A DNA stretch of 64,000 bases from an uncultured Slackia sp. (GCF_934630525.1 NZ_CAKTVX010000006.1:100979-164978), one strand, 5' to 3'. Positions 8,320 through 17,387 are shown, counted from the stretch's first letter. Notes: a model not told the origin generated them from the letters alone. Numbers and translations are program-made.

Positions 8320-8850
8320 GTGATAATAAGGAGGCCGGCTGGGTTGGACGGCTGCGACGTGCTGAAGGTGGCCCATCATGGCAGCGCCGGTTCCAGTTGC
8401 TACGCGTTTCTGCGTTCGGCCCTGCCGAGAAACGCGGTCATCAGCTGCAGCGCCGACAACTCCTACGGGCATCCCACCGATGCGGCCCTCTCCCGCCTGC
8501 GCGATTGCGGCGCTAAGGTGTTCCGCACCGACATGCAGGGCGACATCGTGGTGGAAAGCGACGGCGAGACCGTGACTATGACCCCCGCGCGCAACGCCGA
8601 TGCCGACACGTTGGCAGCAGGCCCTGGCGGCGGTTCGGGCGTATCGGGTGCCAGTTCAAGTGCCGAATCCGCCTCTTCGGATTCCGCGTCTTCCTCCGAC
8701 GAGGGCAGCTATATCGGCAACGCCAATTCCAAGAAGTTCCATCGTCCCAGCTGCTTCACCTTGCCCGCCGAGCACAACCGCGTCTACTTCGGCTCGCGCG
8801 ACGAGGCGGTCGCCGCCGGCATGGCCCCCTGCAAGCGCTGCAACCCCTAG
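8320..8850 (+). pseudogene. 5'-truncated metallo-beta-lactamase-fold (ComEC-like) protein with C-terminal zinc module
   Basis: The frame begins abruptly in the last third of an MBL/ComEC-type domain: DVLKVAHHGSAGSS, then SADNSYGHPTDAALSRL and VFRTDMQGDIVVES. The N-terminal part with the HxHxDH metal site is absent, so the hydrolase cannot be active. A Ser-rich linker follows, then a C-terminal Ada-like zinc module (YIGNANSKKFHRPSCF...CKRCNP). In intact relatives these parts occur in one secreted protein. A GGAGG with downstream TTG near 8344 could still permit translation. The gene is best read as a fragment left by recombination. It lies just upstream of phosphatase copy 2. Confidence 0.7.
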
Positions 8851-9059
8851 GGAGCGCTGCCGTCTGTGGGGGCAAATGGGGTCAAATGCGGTCGAACATG
8901 GATAAACTATGCCGCCGAATCGTTCACTTCCGAACGGGGCTTCGGCTGACGGGTTGCCTGCAAGCTGGATTGCCAGGCTGATTGGGGTGCGCGGCGCGGT
9001 ACAATGGGCGGCAGCATGACCGAAAAGAAGGAACGCAGTCGTTCGGAAGCGAGTCTCCC

Positions 9060-9524
9060 ATGCACCGTATCCTGCTCGTATGCCACGGCAATATTTGCAG
9101 GTCGACTATGACTGAGTTCGTGATGCGCGACATGGTTGCGCGCGCGGGTTTGGGCGACCGCATCGCCATTGCATCTTGCGCGACAACCAACGACGAAATC
9201 GGCAATGATACGCATCCGGGTACGCAGCGGGTGCTCGACGCTCACGGCATTGCTCACCCGCGCCGAGCCGCCGTGAAGCTGCGCGCGGCCGATTATGGCG
9301 AGTACGACCTGTTCATTGGCATGGATGACGAGAACATTCGCGACATGCGCCGTATTCTGAAAGGCGACCCGCAGGGCAAAGTGCGCAAGCTGCTCGAGTA
9401 TTCCGACGGTGGGGACGCCGATTCGGCGAACAGCGTGGCCGACCCGTGGTTCACGGGCGATTTCGAAACGACGTACGAAGACGTGGTTCGCGGCTGCGAG
9501 GCGTTGCTGGCGTATGTGCGTTAG
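9060..9524 (+). CDS. Low-molecular-weight protein-tyrosine-phosphatase, copy 2
   Basis: A 154-residue phosphatase with P-loop CHGNICRS (residues 8-15) and C-terminal DPW acid motif. From residue 20 (EFVMRD) to the end the protein is identical to copy 1. The first 19 residues (MHRILLVCHGNICRSTMTE) differ from copy 1, including at the DNA level, so the gene is a mosaic. ATG 9060 is weakly supported by GGAAGCGAG upstream. Having two intact copies suggests recent duplication or gene conversion and probable redundancy of function. The next gene downstream is groES, which has its own promoter. Confidence 0.88.
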   Translation: MHRILLVCHGNICRSTMTEFVMRDMVARAGLGDRIAIASCATTNDEIGNDTHPGTQRVLDAHGIAHPRRAAVKLRAADYGEYDLFIGMDDENIRDMRRILKGDPQGKVRKLLEYSDGGDADSANSVADPWFTGDFETTYEDVVRGCEALLAYVR

Positions 9525-9532
9525 GCGTTGCG
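9112..9532 (+). repeat. Direct repeat of 421 bp, right copy (phosphatase duplication)
   Basis: Matches 3696-4116 with four silent differences. The offset is 5416 bp. Everything between the copies belongs to a candidate inserted segment. Confidence 0.92.
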
Positions 9533-9606
9533 CTCGGTTTTCTCAAATTGCATCGAATTTCTCTATGACATTTAGTAAACAGCACTGAGATTTTCTCAAA
9601 AGGTGC

Positions 9607-9634
9607 TTGCATCATTTTATGAGGGTGTTAGAGT
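9607..9634 (+). promoter_or_regulatory. Probable sigma-A promoter of groESL
   Basis: TTGCAT (9607-9612), a 16-bp gap, then TAGAGT (9629-9634), immediately upstream of the CIRCE operator. Confidence 0.55.
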
Positions 9635-9643
9635 ACCAACTTG

Positions 9644-9670
9644 TTAGCACTCAGGCATATGGAGTGCTAG
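9644..9670 (+). promoter_or_regulatory. CIRCE operator (HrcA site) of groESL
   Basis: TTAGCACTC, nine bases, GAGTGCTAG: eight of nine bases of the right arm and all of the left arm match the CIRCE consensus. HrcA bound here represses groESL until heat or unfolded protein removes it. Confidence 0.93.
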
Positions 9671-9719
9671 CACTCTTCCCAATCTTTGGTTACAACAGGC
9701 AGTGGAGAAAGGACATTCC

Positions 9720-10010
9720 ATGAATCTCAAGCCTTTGGGTGATCGCGTTATCGTTAAGCGCGACGAAGCTGAAACCAAGACCGCGTCGGGCCTCTACATC
9801 GCTTCGAGCGCTCAGGAAAAGCCTCAGACCGGCATCGTTCTGGCCGTTGGCGAAGGCAAGCGCGATAAGGACGGCAACCTTATTCCGGTTCCCGTCAAGG
9901 AAGGCGACCGTGTGCTGTATGGCAAGTTCGGCGGCACCGAAGTGACCATCGAGGGCGAGGACGTGCTCATCATGCGCGCCGACGACCTCTATGGCGTTTA
10001 CACCGCGTAA
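9720..10010 (+). CDS. groES: Co-chaperonin GroES
   Basis: A 96-residue Hsp10 that caps the GroEL ring. The start MNLKPLGDRVIVKRDEAETKTASGLY (split here as MNLKPLGDRV and the mobile loop ETKTASGLYI) and the GKFGGTEV and C-terminal DDLYGV segments are typical. ATG 9720 is preceded by GAGAAAGGA. It is the first gene of the groES-groEL operon, 75 bp before groEL, under CIRCE control. Confidence 0.97.
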   Translation: MNLKPLGDRVIVKRDEAETKTASGLYIASSAQEKPQTGIVLAVGEGKRDKDGNLIPVPVKEGDRVLYGKFGGTEVTIEGEDVLIMRADDLYGVYTA

Positions 10011-10046
10011 AGCAAACCTTAGAAACCAAAGCGAATTCGGTAATTA

Positions 10047-10063
10047 AGTTTCTAAAAGAAACT
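10047..10063. repeat. 17-bp palindrome AGTTTCTnnnAGAAACT between groES and groEL
   Basis: AGTTTCT-AAA-AGAAACT. The same arms occur at 44042-44058 with TTT in the middle. In the mRNA it forms a weak hairpin just before the groEL ribosome site. Confidence 0.6.
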
Positions 10064-10085
10064 ACCCATTGAAGGAGCAATCACA

Positions 10086-11717
10086 ATGGCTAAAGACATT
10101 AAATTCCAGGCTGAGGCCCGCAGCGGCCTTGCTGCTGGCGTCACCAAGCTGGCTGACGCCGTTAAGGTGACCCTTGGCCCCAAGGGTCGCTACGTCGCTC
10201 TTGAGCGTACCTATGGCGCTCCCACCATCACTAACGACGGCGTGACGGTTGCCAAGGAAGTCGAGCTCGAGGACCCCGTGGAGAACATGGGCGCCCAGCT
10301 CGTGAAGGAAGCCGCCACCAAGACCAATGACGGCGCGGGCGACGGTACCACCACCGCAACCCTGCTCACCGACGTTATCGTGACCGAGGGTCTGCGCAAC
10401 GTCACCGCTGGCGCGAACCCGCTGGCCGTCCGTCGCGGCATTGAGAAGGCCACCGAGGCTATCGTTGAGGCCATCAAGGCTGACGCCATCCCGGTCGAGG
10501 ACAAAGAGCAAATCGCCAATGTCGGCACCATTTCCGCGGGCGACGAGGTTATCGGCACCAAGATCGCCGAGGCCATGGAGGTTGTCGGCAAGGAAGGCGT
10601 CATTTCCGTTGAGGAATCCCAGACCTTCGGCATCGACATCGAGACGGTCGAGGGCATGCAGTTCGACAAGGGCTACATCTCCCCGTACATGGCTACCGAC
10701 ATGGAGCGCATGGAAGCCGTTCTGAAAGACCCGTTCATCCTGCTCACCGACCAGAAGATTTCCTCCATCCAGGACTTGCTGCCGGTGCTCGAGGAAGTTT
10801 CCAAGTCTGGCCGCCCGCTGCTCATCATTTCCGAGGATTTCGAGGGTGAGGCTCTGGCTACCATCCTGCTGAACAAGCTGCGTGGCACCTTCACCTGCGT
10901 TGCTGTGAAGGCTCCCGGCTTCGGCGATCGCCGCAAGCGCATGCTGGAAGACATCGCCATCGTTACCGGCGGTCAGGTTATCACCCCCGACTTCGGCATG
11001 ACGCTCGCCGACGCGAACGTGACCATGCTTGGCCATGCGAAGACTGTCAAGGTCACCAAGGACGCCACCACCATCGTCGATGGCGACGGCGACAAGGCTG
11101 CCATCCAGGACCGCATCGACCAGATCAAGGCCGAAATGGAGCACACCGACTCCGACTTCGACCGCGAGAAGCTGCATGAGCGCCTGGCCAAGCTGGCTGG
11201 CGGCGTTGCGGTGCTGCGCGTTGGCGCTGCCACCGAGGCTGAGCTCAAAGAGAAGAAGAGCCGCATCGAGGACGCCCTGCAGGCGACCCGCGCGGCTGTC
11301 GAAGAGGGCATCGTCGCTGGCGGCGGCGTAGCGCTGCTCCATGCTCTGCCCGCTCTCGACGCCGTTGATTGCGCGAACCACGACGAGGAAGTTGGCGTTG
11401 CCATCATCCGCAAGGCCCTCGAGGCTCCTATGCGCACCATCGCTCAGAACGCTGGCTTCGAAGGCTCCGTTGTGGTCGAGAAGGTTAAGGGCATGAAGAA
11501 GGGCGAAGGCCTGAACTGCGCTAATGGCGAGTATGGCGACATGATTGCCATGGGCGTTTCCGACCCTGTGAAGGTTACCCGCACCGCTCTGCAGTCCGCG
11601 GTTTCCGTTGCTGGCCTCATTCTGATCACTGAGTGCTCCATCAACGAGATCCCCAAGGACGGTCCCGATTTGAGCGCTCTCGCTGGCGCTGGCGCCGGCA
11701 TGGGCGGCATGATGTAG
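10086..11717 (+). CDS. groEL: Chaperonin GroEL
   Basis: A 543-residue Hsp60 subunit of the ATP-driven folding chamber. ATP-site motifs GDGTTTAT (about residue 85) and the equatorial/apical order are intact, and the C-terminus ends in the usual Gly-Met tail (GAGMGGMM). The start ATG has GAAGGAG upstream. It follows groES in one transcription unit and is closed by a strong terminator. The length equals the family norm, and nothing unusual is seen. Confidence 0.98.
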   Translation: MAKDIKFQAEARSGLAAGVTKLADAVKVTLGPKGRYVALERTYGAPTITNDGVTVAKEVELEDPVENMGAQLVKEAATKTNDGAGDGTTTATLLTDVIVTEGLRNVTAGANPLAVRRGIEKATEAIVEAIKADAIPVEDKEQIANVGTISAGDEVIGTKIAEAMEVVGKEGVISVEESQTFGIDIETVEGMQFDKGYISPYMATDMERMEAVLKDPFILLTDQKISSIQDLLPVLEEVSKSGRPLLIISEDFEGEALATILLNKLRGTFTCVAVKAPGFGDRRKRMLEDIAIVTGGQVITPDFGMTLADANVTMLGHAKTVKVTKDATTIVDGDGDKAAIQDRIDQIKAEMEHTDSDFDREKLHERLAKLAGGVAVLRVGAATEAELKEKKSRIEDALQATRAAVEEGIVAGGGVALLHALPALDAVDCANHDEEVGVAIIRKALEAPMRTIAQNAGFEGSVVVEKVKGMKKGEGLNCANGEYGDMIAMGVSDPVKVTRTALQSAVSVAGLILITECSINEIPKDGPDLSALAGAGAGMGGMM

Positions 11718-11755
11718 GTCGAGAAGACTTGCAGCAACGCTTGATGTGCTAGTCG

Positions 11756-11788
11756 AAAGCCCCGCAGGCTCAACCTGCGGGGCTTTTC
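11756..11788 (+). terminator. groESL terminator
   Basis: AAAGCCCCGCAGG, short loop, CCTGCGGGGCTTTT. Confidence 0.9.
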
Positions 11789-11798
11789 GCTTTTCAAG

Positions 11799-11829
11799 AC
11801 CTGTTAAATGCTCGTAGCGTTTAGCAGGT
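11799..11829 (+). repeat. 31-bp palindromic repeat, copy A
   Basis: Arms ACCTGTTAAA and GTTTAGCAGGT around TGCTCGTAGC. One of five copies in the window (others at 13631, 24291, 45243, 45343). It lies on the left of flavoprotein 2 in the opposite orientation to copy B on the right. The remainder of 11830-12032 holds no visible gene. Confidence 0.8.
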
Positions 11830-12032
11830 CGCCTGTTCCGCATCGCGGAACGGTTGGTTCGCACGGTGAACTGGGCATGTTGCGGGTGCGTTTCGAGCGG
11901 CGCATACTGCAACCATCACGTATCCAAGAGATGTGCTGCGATGTGAAACCGCAGGTCGTTTAAGGGAAACGGCCGAGCGATCGCGGCGCGTCAACCAGGC
12001 GGAGGGGCCTGGTGAGGGATGAGGAGGACGTC

Positions 12033-13622
12033 ATGAGTGCAATCACCGAACAAGGCATGTCTCGCCGCAATTTCCTGGCCGGTATGGCTGGCGTCGCCGG
12101 CTTGGCGGCAGCTGGTCTGGCTGGCTGCTCGCCCGCGGGCGGCAGCAAGGAGGCTTCGGGTTCCGCCGCTTCCGGATTGCCCGAGAAGTGGGACGGCGAA
12201 TACGACGTAATCGTGTGCGGCGGTGGCGGATCGGGCCTCACGGCTGCGTATTCCGCACTTGAAAACGGCGCCGAAAAGGTACTCGTGCTCGAAAAGGCTG
12301 CAGCATGCGGCGGCACCACGGCGCTTGCCGAAGGCGCGGTGCAGGCGAGCGGAACGCAGTGGCAAAAGGAAATCGCCGGCGTGACCGACGACTCGGCAGA
12401 GCTGCATAAGAAGTTCTGGCTCACCGACGCCGAGGGCATCGTGAAGGAAGACCTCGTCGAGTGCATGGCGAAAAACGCGCCCGACAATCTGAAGTGGATG
12501 GCCGATAGCTTCAACATTACGTTCAGCAACGTGTTCGGCTGCTATCCCACGCCGTACATGAAAGACGAGTACATGCGCGACCGCATCCACTTGATCACCG
12601 ATGCGTCTGACGAAACTAAGACCGGCGGCGTGGTGTGGACCACGAATGCGCAGAAGGCCGTTGAGGAAAAGGGCGGCGAAATTCAGACGAACACCGAAGT
12701 GACCGACATCTATCAAGATGAAACGGGCACTGTGGTTGGCGTCGCCGCTGGCAAGAAGAACTACAAGGCCAACAAGGGCGTTGTGCTCGCGATGGCGTCT
12801 ATCGACCATAACGAAGAGATGGCGTTCCGCTATGACCAGCAGCAATACTGGGATTTGAAGACCCAGTTCGTGGCAACGGCCGAAACCAACACGGGCGACG
12901 GCATTCGCATCGGCATGGCCCATGGCGCCGATTCCGCCTTCCATGGCGCGGTCGACCTTATTCTGCAAACCTGGAGCTACACGAACAATCAGAACCCCGA
13001 GATTCCGTATATCCTCATCGACCAGCGCGGCAACCGTTTCGTGCGCGAAGACACCACGTACGCGTTCCACTGCCGCGCGATGTTCAACGCGGCCATGGCT
13101 CAGGGCGGCATCGAAGGCTGCACGTATATGCTGATGGATTCGAAGATGACCACCGCCGATGCGAAGTGCGCATGGAGCGACAACGCGACCGACGGCGCGA
13201 AAACCCGCGAGGCCGCGCTTGCTGATGGCTCTATGGTGCAGGCCGACACGCTCGAAGGCTTGGCCGAAAAGCTTGGCATGTCGGACACGAATCTCAAGGC
13301 AACCGTTGATGCGTGGAATGCCGCATGCGCTGCGGGTGAGGACGCTGCGTATGGCCGCAAGGTTCAGCTTACCGCTCTCGATGCGGCGCCGTATTACGCC
13401 TGGAAGACGCAGAACACCAACATCGGTTCTATCGGTGGCCTGATCATCGACACCGATGCTCGAATCCTCGATGTTGACGGCAATCCGATTCCGCACCTGT
13501 ATGGCGGCGGCGTGAATACCGCCGGCTGGCTTGGCCCTTACTACCCCGGTTCGGGCACGTGCCTGCAGGGCGCTCTGAATTGGGGCCGTATCGCAGGTGC
13601 AAGCGCAGCCGCGTCGAAATAG
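12033..13622 (+). CDS. Tat-exported FAD-dependent reductase lipoprotein (fumarate reductase-like), no. 2
   Basis: A 529-residue protein from ATG 12033, preceded by GAGGAGGA. Signal: twin-arginine SRRNFLA and lipobox LAGC at about residue 35. The FAD-binding glycine motif is VIVCGGGGSGLTAAYSALE (about 62), and a substrate-site region has GNRFVREDTTYAFH in place of the usual RFxNE. The C-terminal flavin contact is YGGGVNTAGWLGPYYPGSG. The replaced NE and different C-terminal contact suggest a substrate other than fumarate. It is convergent with an IclR regulator and flanked by inverted copies of the 31-bp palindrome. The specific acceptor is unknown. Confidence 0.88.
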   Translation: MSAITEQGMSRRNFLAGMAGVAGLAAAGLAGCSPAGGSKEASGSAASGLPEKWDGEYDVIVCGGGGSGLTAAYSALENGAEKVLVLEKAAACGGTTALAEGAVQASGTQWQKEIAGVTDDSAELHKKFWLTDAEGIVKEDLVECMAKNAPDNLKWMADSFNITFSNVFGCYPTPYMKDEYMRDRIHLITDASDETKTGGVVWTTNAQKAVEEKGGEIQTNTEVTDIYQDETGTVVGVAAGKKNYKANKGVVLAMASIDHNEEMAFRYDQQQYWDLKTQFVATAETNTGDGIRIGMAHGADSAFHGAVDLILQTWSYTNNQNPEIPYILIDQRGNRFVREDTTYAFHCRAMFNAAMAQGGIEGCTYMLMDSKMTTADAKCAWSDNATDGAKTREAALADGSMVQADTLEGLAEKLGMSDTNLKATVDAWNAACAAGEDAAYGRKVQLTALDAAPYYAWKTQNTNIGSIGGLIIDTDARILDVDGNPIPHLYGGGVNTAGWLGPYYPGSGTCLQGALNWGRIAGASAAASK

Positions 13623-13630
13623 GGCAGAAA

Positions 13631-13661
13631 ACCTGCTAAACGCTACGAGCACTTAACAGGT
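13631..13661 (-). repeat. 31-bp palindromic repeat, copy B
   Basis: Reverse-complement orientation of copy A, with one base difference from it. It starts nine bases after the flavoprotein 2 stop codon. Confidence 0.8.
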
Positions 13662-13669
13662 TTCATCGC

Positions 13670-13709
13670 AACCCCGCCGACCAACCCTCCCCGGTCGGCG
13701 GGGTTTTCC
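13670..13709 (+). terminator. Terminator of flavoprotein 2
   Basis: AACCCCGCCGACC, ten-base loop, GGTCGGCGGGGTTTTCC. Confidence 0.88.
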
Positions 13710-13723
13710 TATTCTGATAGAGA

Positions 13724-13889
13724 ACCTTTCGCACCCAAAGTCAGCGAGCGGCAAGCTGGCGAGTTGGATTGGCCTGAAAGAGGAGCGACGCGTACTTCGG
13801 TACGCGAGCGACGATTGAAGGCCAAACCGGCCGCCAGATTGCCGCGCAACGGCGGCGGTTAGCGCCGTTCGGAAGAACGGCGCAACCTC
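13724..13889 (-). repeat. Dispersed ~150-bp intergenic element, copy R1
   Basis: Reverse complement of the element at 27192-27354, including the hairpin GCGCCGTTC-GGAA-GAACGGCGC, the block AGCGACGCGTAC...GTACGCGAGCGACGA and the end block GTCAGCGAGCGGCAAGCTGG. It fills the space between the convergent flavoprotein and IclR genes. Confidence 0.85.
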
Positions 13890-14672
13890 TTACATCACAT
13901 AGCCCATGGAAAGCGAGATGTTGCGGGCTGCTTTCACGACGGAATGCGCCATGGTTTCGAATTCGTTTTCAGGCATGTCGGCGTTCGAGCCGCTCACACC
14001 TACGGCGGCAATGGCGTCGCCCGAGAAATCGAAGATGGGCGCCGCGAGGCAGCGGTGGTTCGCCTCGGACTCCTCGCAATCGACGGCCCATCCGCGACGA
14101 CGCACCCCATGCAGGTATTTCAAGAACTCTTGCTTGTTCGTGATGGTGTTGGCCGTGTGCGCCTCGAACGCGAATCCGTAGAGCGTTTCTTCCAGTTCGT
14201 CTGCGGAAAGGCATGCGAGCAGGCATTTTCCCATAGATGAGCAGTGCGCGGGGTAGCGTTTGCCCACGCGCGTGAACAGCTCGTCGGCCCTGTTGGTGGC
14301 TTCTTTCGAAATGATAGAGACGAAAGGCCCGTCGAGCACGCCTAAATATGCGGGTAGCTTCAGCTCGCGTTCAAGCGCGGCAAGGTGCGGCTTGGCCTCG
14401 ACCTGCAGTTCGAGCGAATTGATGTGGTAACTCAGCATGCTGAAAAGCTTCGGCCCAATCGCGTAGGTGCCATTGAGCGTTTTCGTGACGTAATCGCGTT
14501 CGAGCATGGTGGCTAAAATGCGGTGCACGGTCGACTTGCTCATGGCGGTTTGCGTTGCGAGCGCCGAAAGACCCATAGGCTCGCGCGATTGAGCGAGCGT
14601 TTCGAGCAGGTCGAATGCCCTCTCGAGCACCTGCACGCTTCCCGTTTTCGGTTTCTCTGGCGAATCTCCCAT
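13890..14672 (-). CDS. IclR-family transcriptional regulator
   Basis: A 260-residue regulator. The N-terminal winged helix-turn-helix (about residues 12-70) contains MGLSALATQTAMSKSTVHRIL, and the C-terminal IclR effector domain (about 90-255) contains YPAHCSSMGKCLLA and GWAVDCEESEANHRCLAAPIFD. The start is placed at 14672 because GGGGGGA lies upstream and the frame before it has no family similarity. Such proteins are usually repressors or activators of catabolic genes in response to small organic acids. It converges on flavoprotein 2, a plausible target, although control of ppk1 or of distant genes cannot be excluded. Confidence 0.9.
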   Translation of the reverse strand: MGDSPEKPKTGSVQVLERAFDLLETLAQSREPMGLSALATQTAMSKSTVHRILATMLERDYVTKTLNGTYAIGPKLFSMLSYHINSLELQVEAKPHLAALERELKLPAYLGVLDGPFVSIISKEATNRADELFTRVGKRYPAHCSSMGKCLLACLSADELEETLYGFAFEAHTANTITNKQEFLKYLHGVRRRGWAVDCEESEANHRCLAAPIFDFSGDAIAAVGVSGSNADMPENEFETMAHSVVKAARNISLSMGYVM

Positions 14673-14744
14673 AATCCCCCCCTCGTCAAAGAGACGAGGA
14701 ATACTATACGCCCGCACGGCGCTATGAGCTGCTGAAACCTGGGT

Positions 14745-14778
14745 GAAAAAATGGGCCCTCGCAATAAAACGAGGGCCC
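14745..14778 (-). terminator. Terminator of ppk1
   Basis: On the minus strand: GGGCCCTCG, loop, CGAGGGCCC, then ATTTTTTC. Confidence 0.88.
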
Positions 14779-14813
14779 AGCGTCAATCTATCGTTGCGTG
14801 CGTTTCGAGCGGC

Positions 14814-17387
14814 TTACCTGCCGAAAAGGCGGGCAAAGAACCCCTTTTTCTTCGGCGCGGGGGCAGGCTGCGGCTTTTTCGCTTGCGTGGCGGCAGGCGT
14901 GGCGCAAGCGGCGGGCGCCTTGGCTTCGGCGGGCTTTTTCGCCTCGACGGCGGCCTCGGCTTCGGCTTCGACAGCGGTTTCGCCTTCGGCCTCCTCCGCC
15001 TGCTCGATTTCTTCGGCGGTCACGAAATCTTCCTTGGCGTCTTCTGCCATATCGGCCATGGTGGAAGAAAGCGTAGGCGCGGTTGCGGGGGCGCCGCTTA
15101 CCGCCGCGTCGACGAACTGGGGGGAGGCCAGGCCCGTGGCGCGGGCGCGCTCGGCGGCGATGTAAGCCTCTTTGATGAGGTGGTCTTGCGCGTCGAACGG
15201 GTTGCGGCCCTCAGGAACGAAGGCGCACAAGTCGGTAAACGTGCCGTCGCTTTGCAGCTCGCGCAGCTTCGCGGTGTCAGAGAGCATGGTCGTGAAGTAG
15301 TCGAGCACGCGGGCGCGCAGCGCGGGGTCGTTTACAGGCCAGGCGATTTCCACACGTTTGTCCAGGTTGCGCGTCATAAGGTCGGCGCTCGAAAGGAATA
15401 CCGTGGTCTCGTCGCCCACGCCGAACGCGTAGATGCGCGAGTGTTCGAGCAGGCGGCCAACCACGCTCACGATGCGAATGTTCTCGGTTTCGCCGGGAAT
15501 GCCGGGAACCAGGCACGAAATGCCGCGCACCAGCATGGTGATCTTCACGCCTGCGCGGCTTGCCTCGGTGAGCTTCTCGATCATGTCGCGGTCGGTAATC
15601 GCGTTGCTCTTCATGAGGATGCGGGCGGGCTTGCCGGCCTTCGCCTTCGCGATTTCGCCATCGATGGCCTCGCACATGCGCGGCTTGATCATGAGCGGCG
15701 CCACACGCAGTTCCTTATAGTCGCTCGACGCGCTTTCCAGCTGCATGCTGCGGAAGAAGCGCGCGGCATCTTGGCCAACCACGGGGTCGGCGGTAATCAT
15801 GGAAAGGTCGGTGTAGAGCTTGGCGGTTTTCTCGTTGTAATTGCCTGTGCCGAGCTGCGTGATGAACTGCAGGCCGCCTTCGCTGCGGCGCGTGATGGCG
15901 CAGATCTTCGAGTGCACCTTGTAGTCGTGGAAGCCGTAGATGATATTGCATCCGGCCTGCTCAAAGCGCTGCGACCACTCGATGTTATTGCTTTCGTCGA
16001 AACGCGCGCGCAGCTCGAACAACGCGGTCACGTCTTTGCCGTTTTCGGCCGCGGTGATAAGTGCCTCGGCCAGGCGCGACTGGCTCGCCAGGCGGTACAG
16101 CGTGATTTTGATGCTCACGACGTCGGGGTCGACGGCGGCTTCCTGCAGCAGCTTCACGAACGCGTCCATGGTTTCGTACGGGTAAGACAGCAGCACGTCG
16201 TGGCGAAGCACCTGGTCGGTGATGCGCTCTTTGCGCGAAAGCGACGCGGGCCACTGTGGGCTTGCCGGTTCGTCCATGAGCGGCTCGGCGATCGCCTTGG
16301 GAGCCTTGCCCATAAGGGCGAACGCGTAACCCATGTCGAGCGGCATGCCAACGGTGTAGGCCTGCTGCTTCTTCAGGCCGAGCTTTTCGCGCAGGAATTT
16401 ATCGGTGGTGTACGACAGTGGGCGCTCGCTTTCGAGGCGAACGGGGGCCAGGCGGCCGCGCTTTTTCAAGATGCGCTGCATATGGCTGCGGAAGTCCTCG
16501 TCGTATTCGTCGGATTCTTCGGCCGTATCGAGATCGGCGTTGCGCGTGACCTGAATCACGTTGGCGTATTTCACCGGGTACATCTCGAAGATTTTGTCGG
16601 CGACCATTTCGAGCGCGTGCTCGAGCAGGATGAACGAGTATTTGCCGTTTTCGCCCGTGAGCTCGATCATGCGCGGGCAGTTGCGCGGCATGGGGATGAT
16701 GCCCATGAGCACGTTTTCGGCCGCTTTGGCGCGCGCGGCTTTGCGCTCGGCCTTGGTGGCATCTTCGGGCAGCGCTTCGGCCTCGGCTTCCTCATCGAGG
16801 CGCACAGCGATATACAGCGCGCCGTTTTCCAAGTGGGGGAACGGGTGCGTTGCGTTGATGATCTGGGGCGACACGAGCGGCAGCACGTTGCAGTCCAGGT
16901 AATCCATGAGCTCGCTGTGCTGGGCAGGCGTGAGTTCGTCGGGGTAGAGCTGGTGGATGCCCGCATCATCGAGCAGGTGGCGCGTTTGGCGGAAATCTTC
17001 GGCGGCGATGGGCGTGAGTTCGCGCACGCGCGCATACACGGCGTCGAGCTGTTCGCGCGGCGTCATGCCGGTCTTCGAGTCGAACACGATTTCTTTCGCC
17101 AGCTCAAGGTCGGTAAGGCTGCCGACGCGCACCATGAAGAATTCCTGCAAGTTGCTGCGCCAAATGGAGATGAATTTCAGGCGCTCGAGCAAGGGGACGT
17201 GCGGGTCGATGGACTGGTCGAGCACGCGCTTGTTGAACTCGAGCCAAGAAAGCTCGCGGTTCTGCATGTAGGACTTGTGCGCCGGGCGCACGAGTTTTTT
17301 CTCGAGACGATCGGCCTTCGGCTTCTTGGCTTTTTTCGTGTCGTCTACCTCTGCGACAGTGGCCTTTGCTTCGTTTTCCTCACCCAT
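14814..17387 (-). CDS. ppk1: Polyphosphate kinase 1
   Basis: An 857-residue PPK1, which reversibly transfers the terminal phosphate of ATP to polyphosphate chains at the membrane. The N-domain begins YMQNRELSWLEFNKRVLDQS. The middle/head domain and the two phospholipase D-like C-domains follow, with the autophosphorylation region KVHSKICAITRR (catalytic His) and a second HxK-like site late in the protein. After about residue 760 a long Ala/Glu/Lys/Pro-rich tail ends KKKGFFARLFGR; this tail is extra to the normal ~700 residues. GGGAGG precedes the start. It is divergent from the PPK2-type gene, so polyphosphate synthesis and use are adjacent. Confidence 0.95.
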   Translation of the reverse strand: MGEENEAKATVAEVDDTKKAKKPKADRLEKKLVRPAHKSYMQNRELSWLEFNKRVLDQSIDPHVPLLERLKFISIWRSNLQEFFMVRVGSLTDLELAKEIVFDSKTGMTPREQLDAVYARVRELTPIAAEDFRQTRHLLDDAGIHQLYPDELTPAQHSELMDYLDCNVLPLVSPQIINATHPFPHLENGALYIAVRLDEEAEAEALPEDATKAERKAARAKAAENVLMGIIPMPRNCPRMIELTGENGKYSFILLEHALEMVADKIFEMYPVKYANVIQVTRNADLDTAEESDEYDEDFRSHMQRILKKRGRLAPVRLESERPLSYTTDKFLREKLGLKKQQAYTVGMPLDMGYAFALMGKAPKAIAEPLMDEPASPQWPASLSRKERITDQVLRHDVLLSYPYETMDAFVKLLQEAAVDPDVVSIKITLYRLASQSRLAEALITAAENGKDVTALFELRARFDESNNIEWSQRFEQAGCNIIYGFHDYKVHSKICAITRRSEGGLQFITQLGTGNYNEKTAKLYTDLSMITADPVVGQDAARFFRSMQLESASSDYKELRVAPLMIKPRMCEAIDGEIAKAKAGKPARILMKSNAITDRDMIEKLTEASRAGVKITMLVRGISCLVPGIPGETENIRIVSVVGRLLEHSRIYAFGVGDETTVFLSSADLMTRNLDKRVEIAWPVNDPALRARVLDYFTTMLSDTAKLRELQSDGTFTDLCAFVPEGRNPFDAQDHLIKEAYIAAERARATGLASPQFVDAAVSGAPATAPTLSSTMADMAEDAKEDFVTAEEIEQAEEAEGETAVEAEAEAAVEAKKPAEAKAPAACATPAATQAKKPQPAPAPKKKGFFARLFGR

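Noticed and set aside
10062..11912. A 616-codon minus-strand frame opposite groEL
   Set aside because: Shadow of groEL codon bias; it begins beyond the groEL terminator and runs through the groEL ribosome site with no family resemblance.
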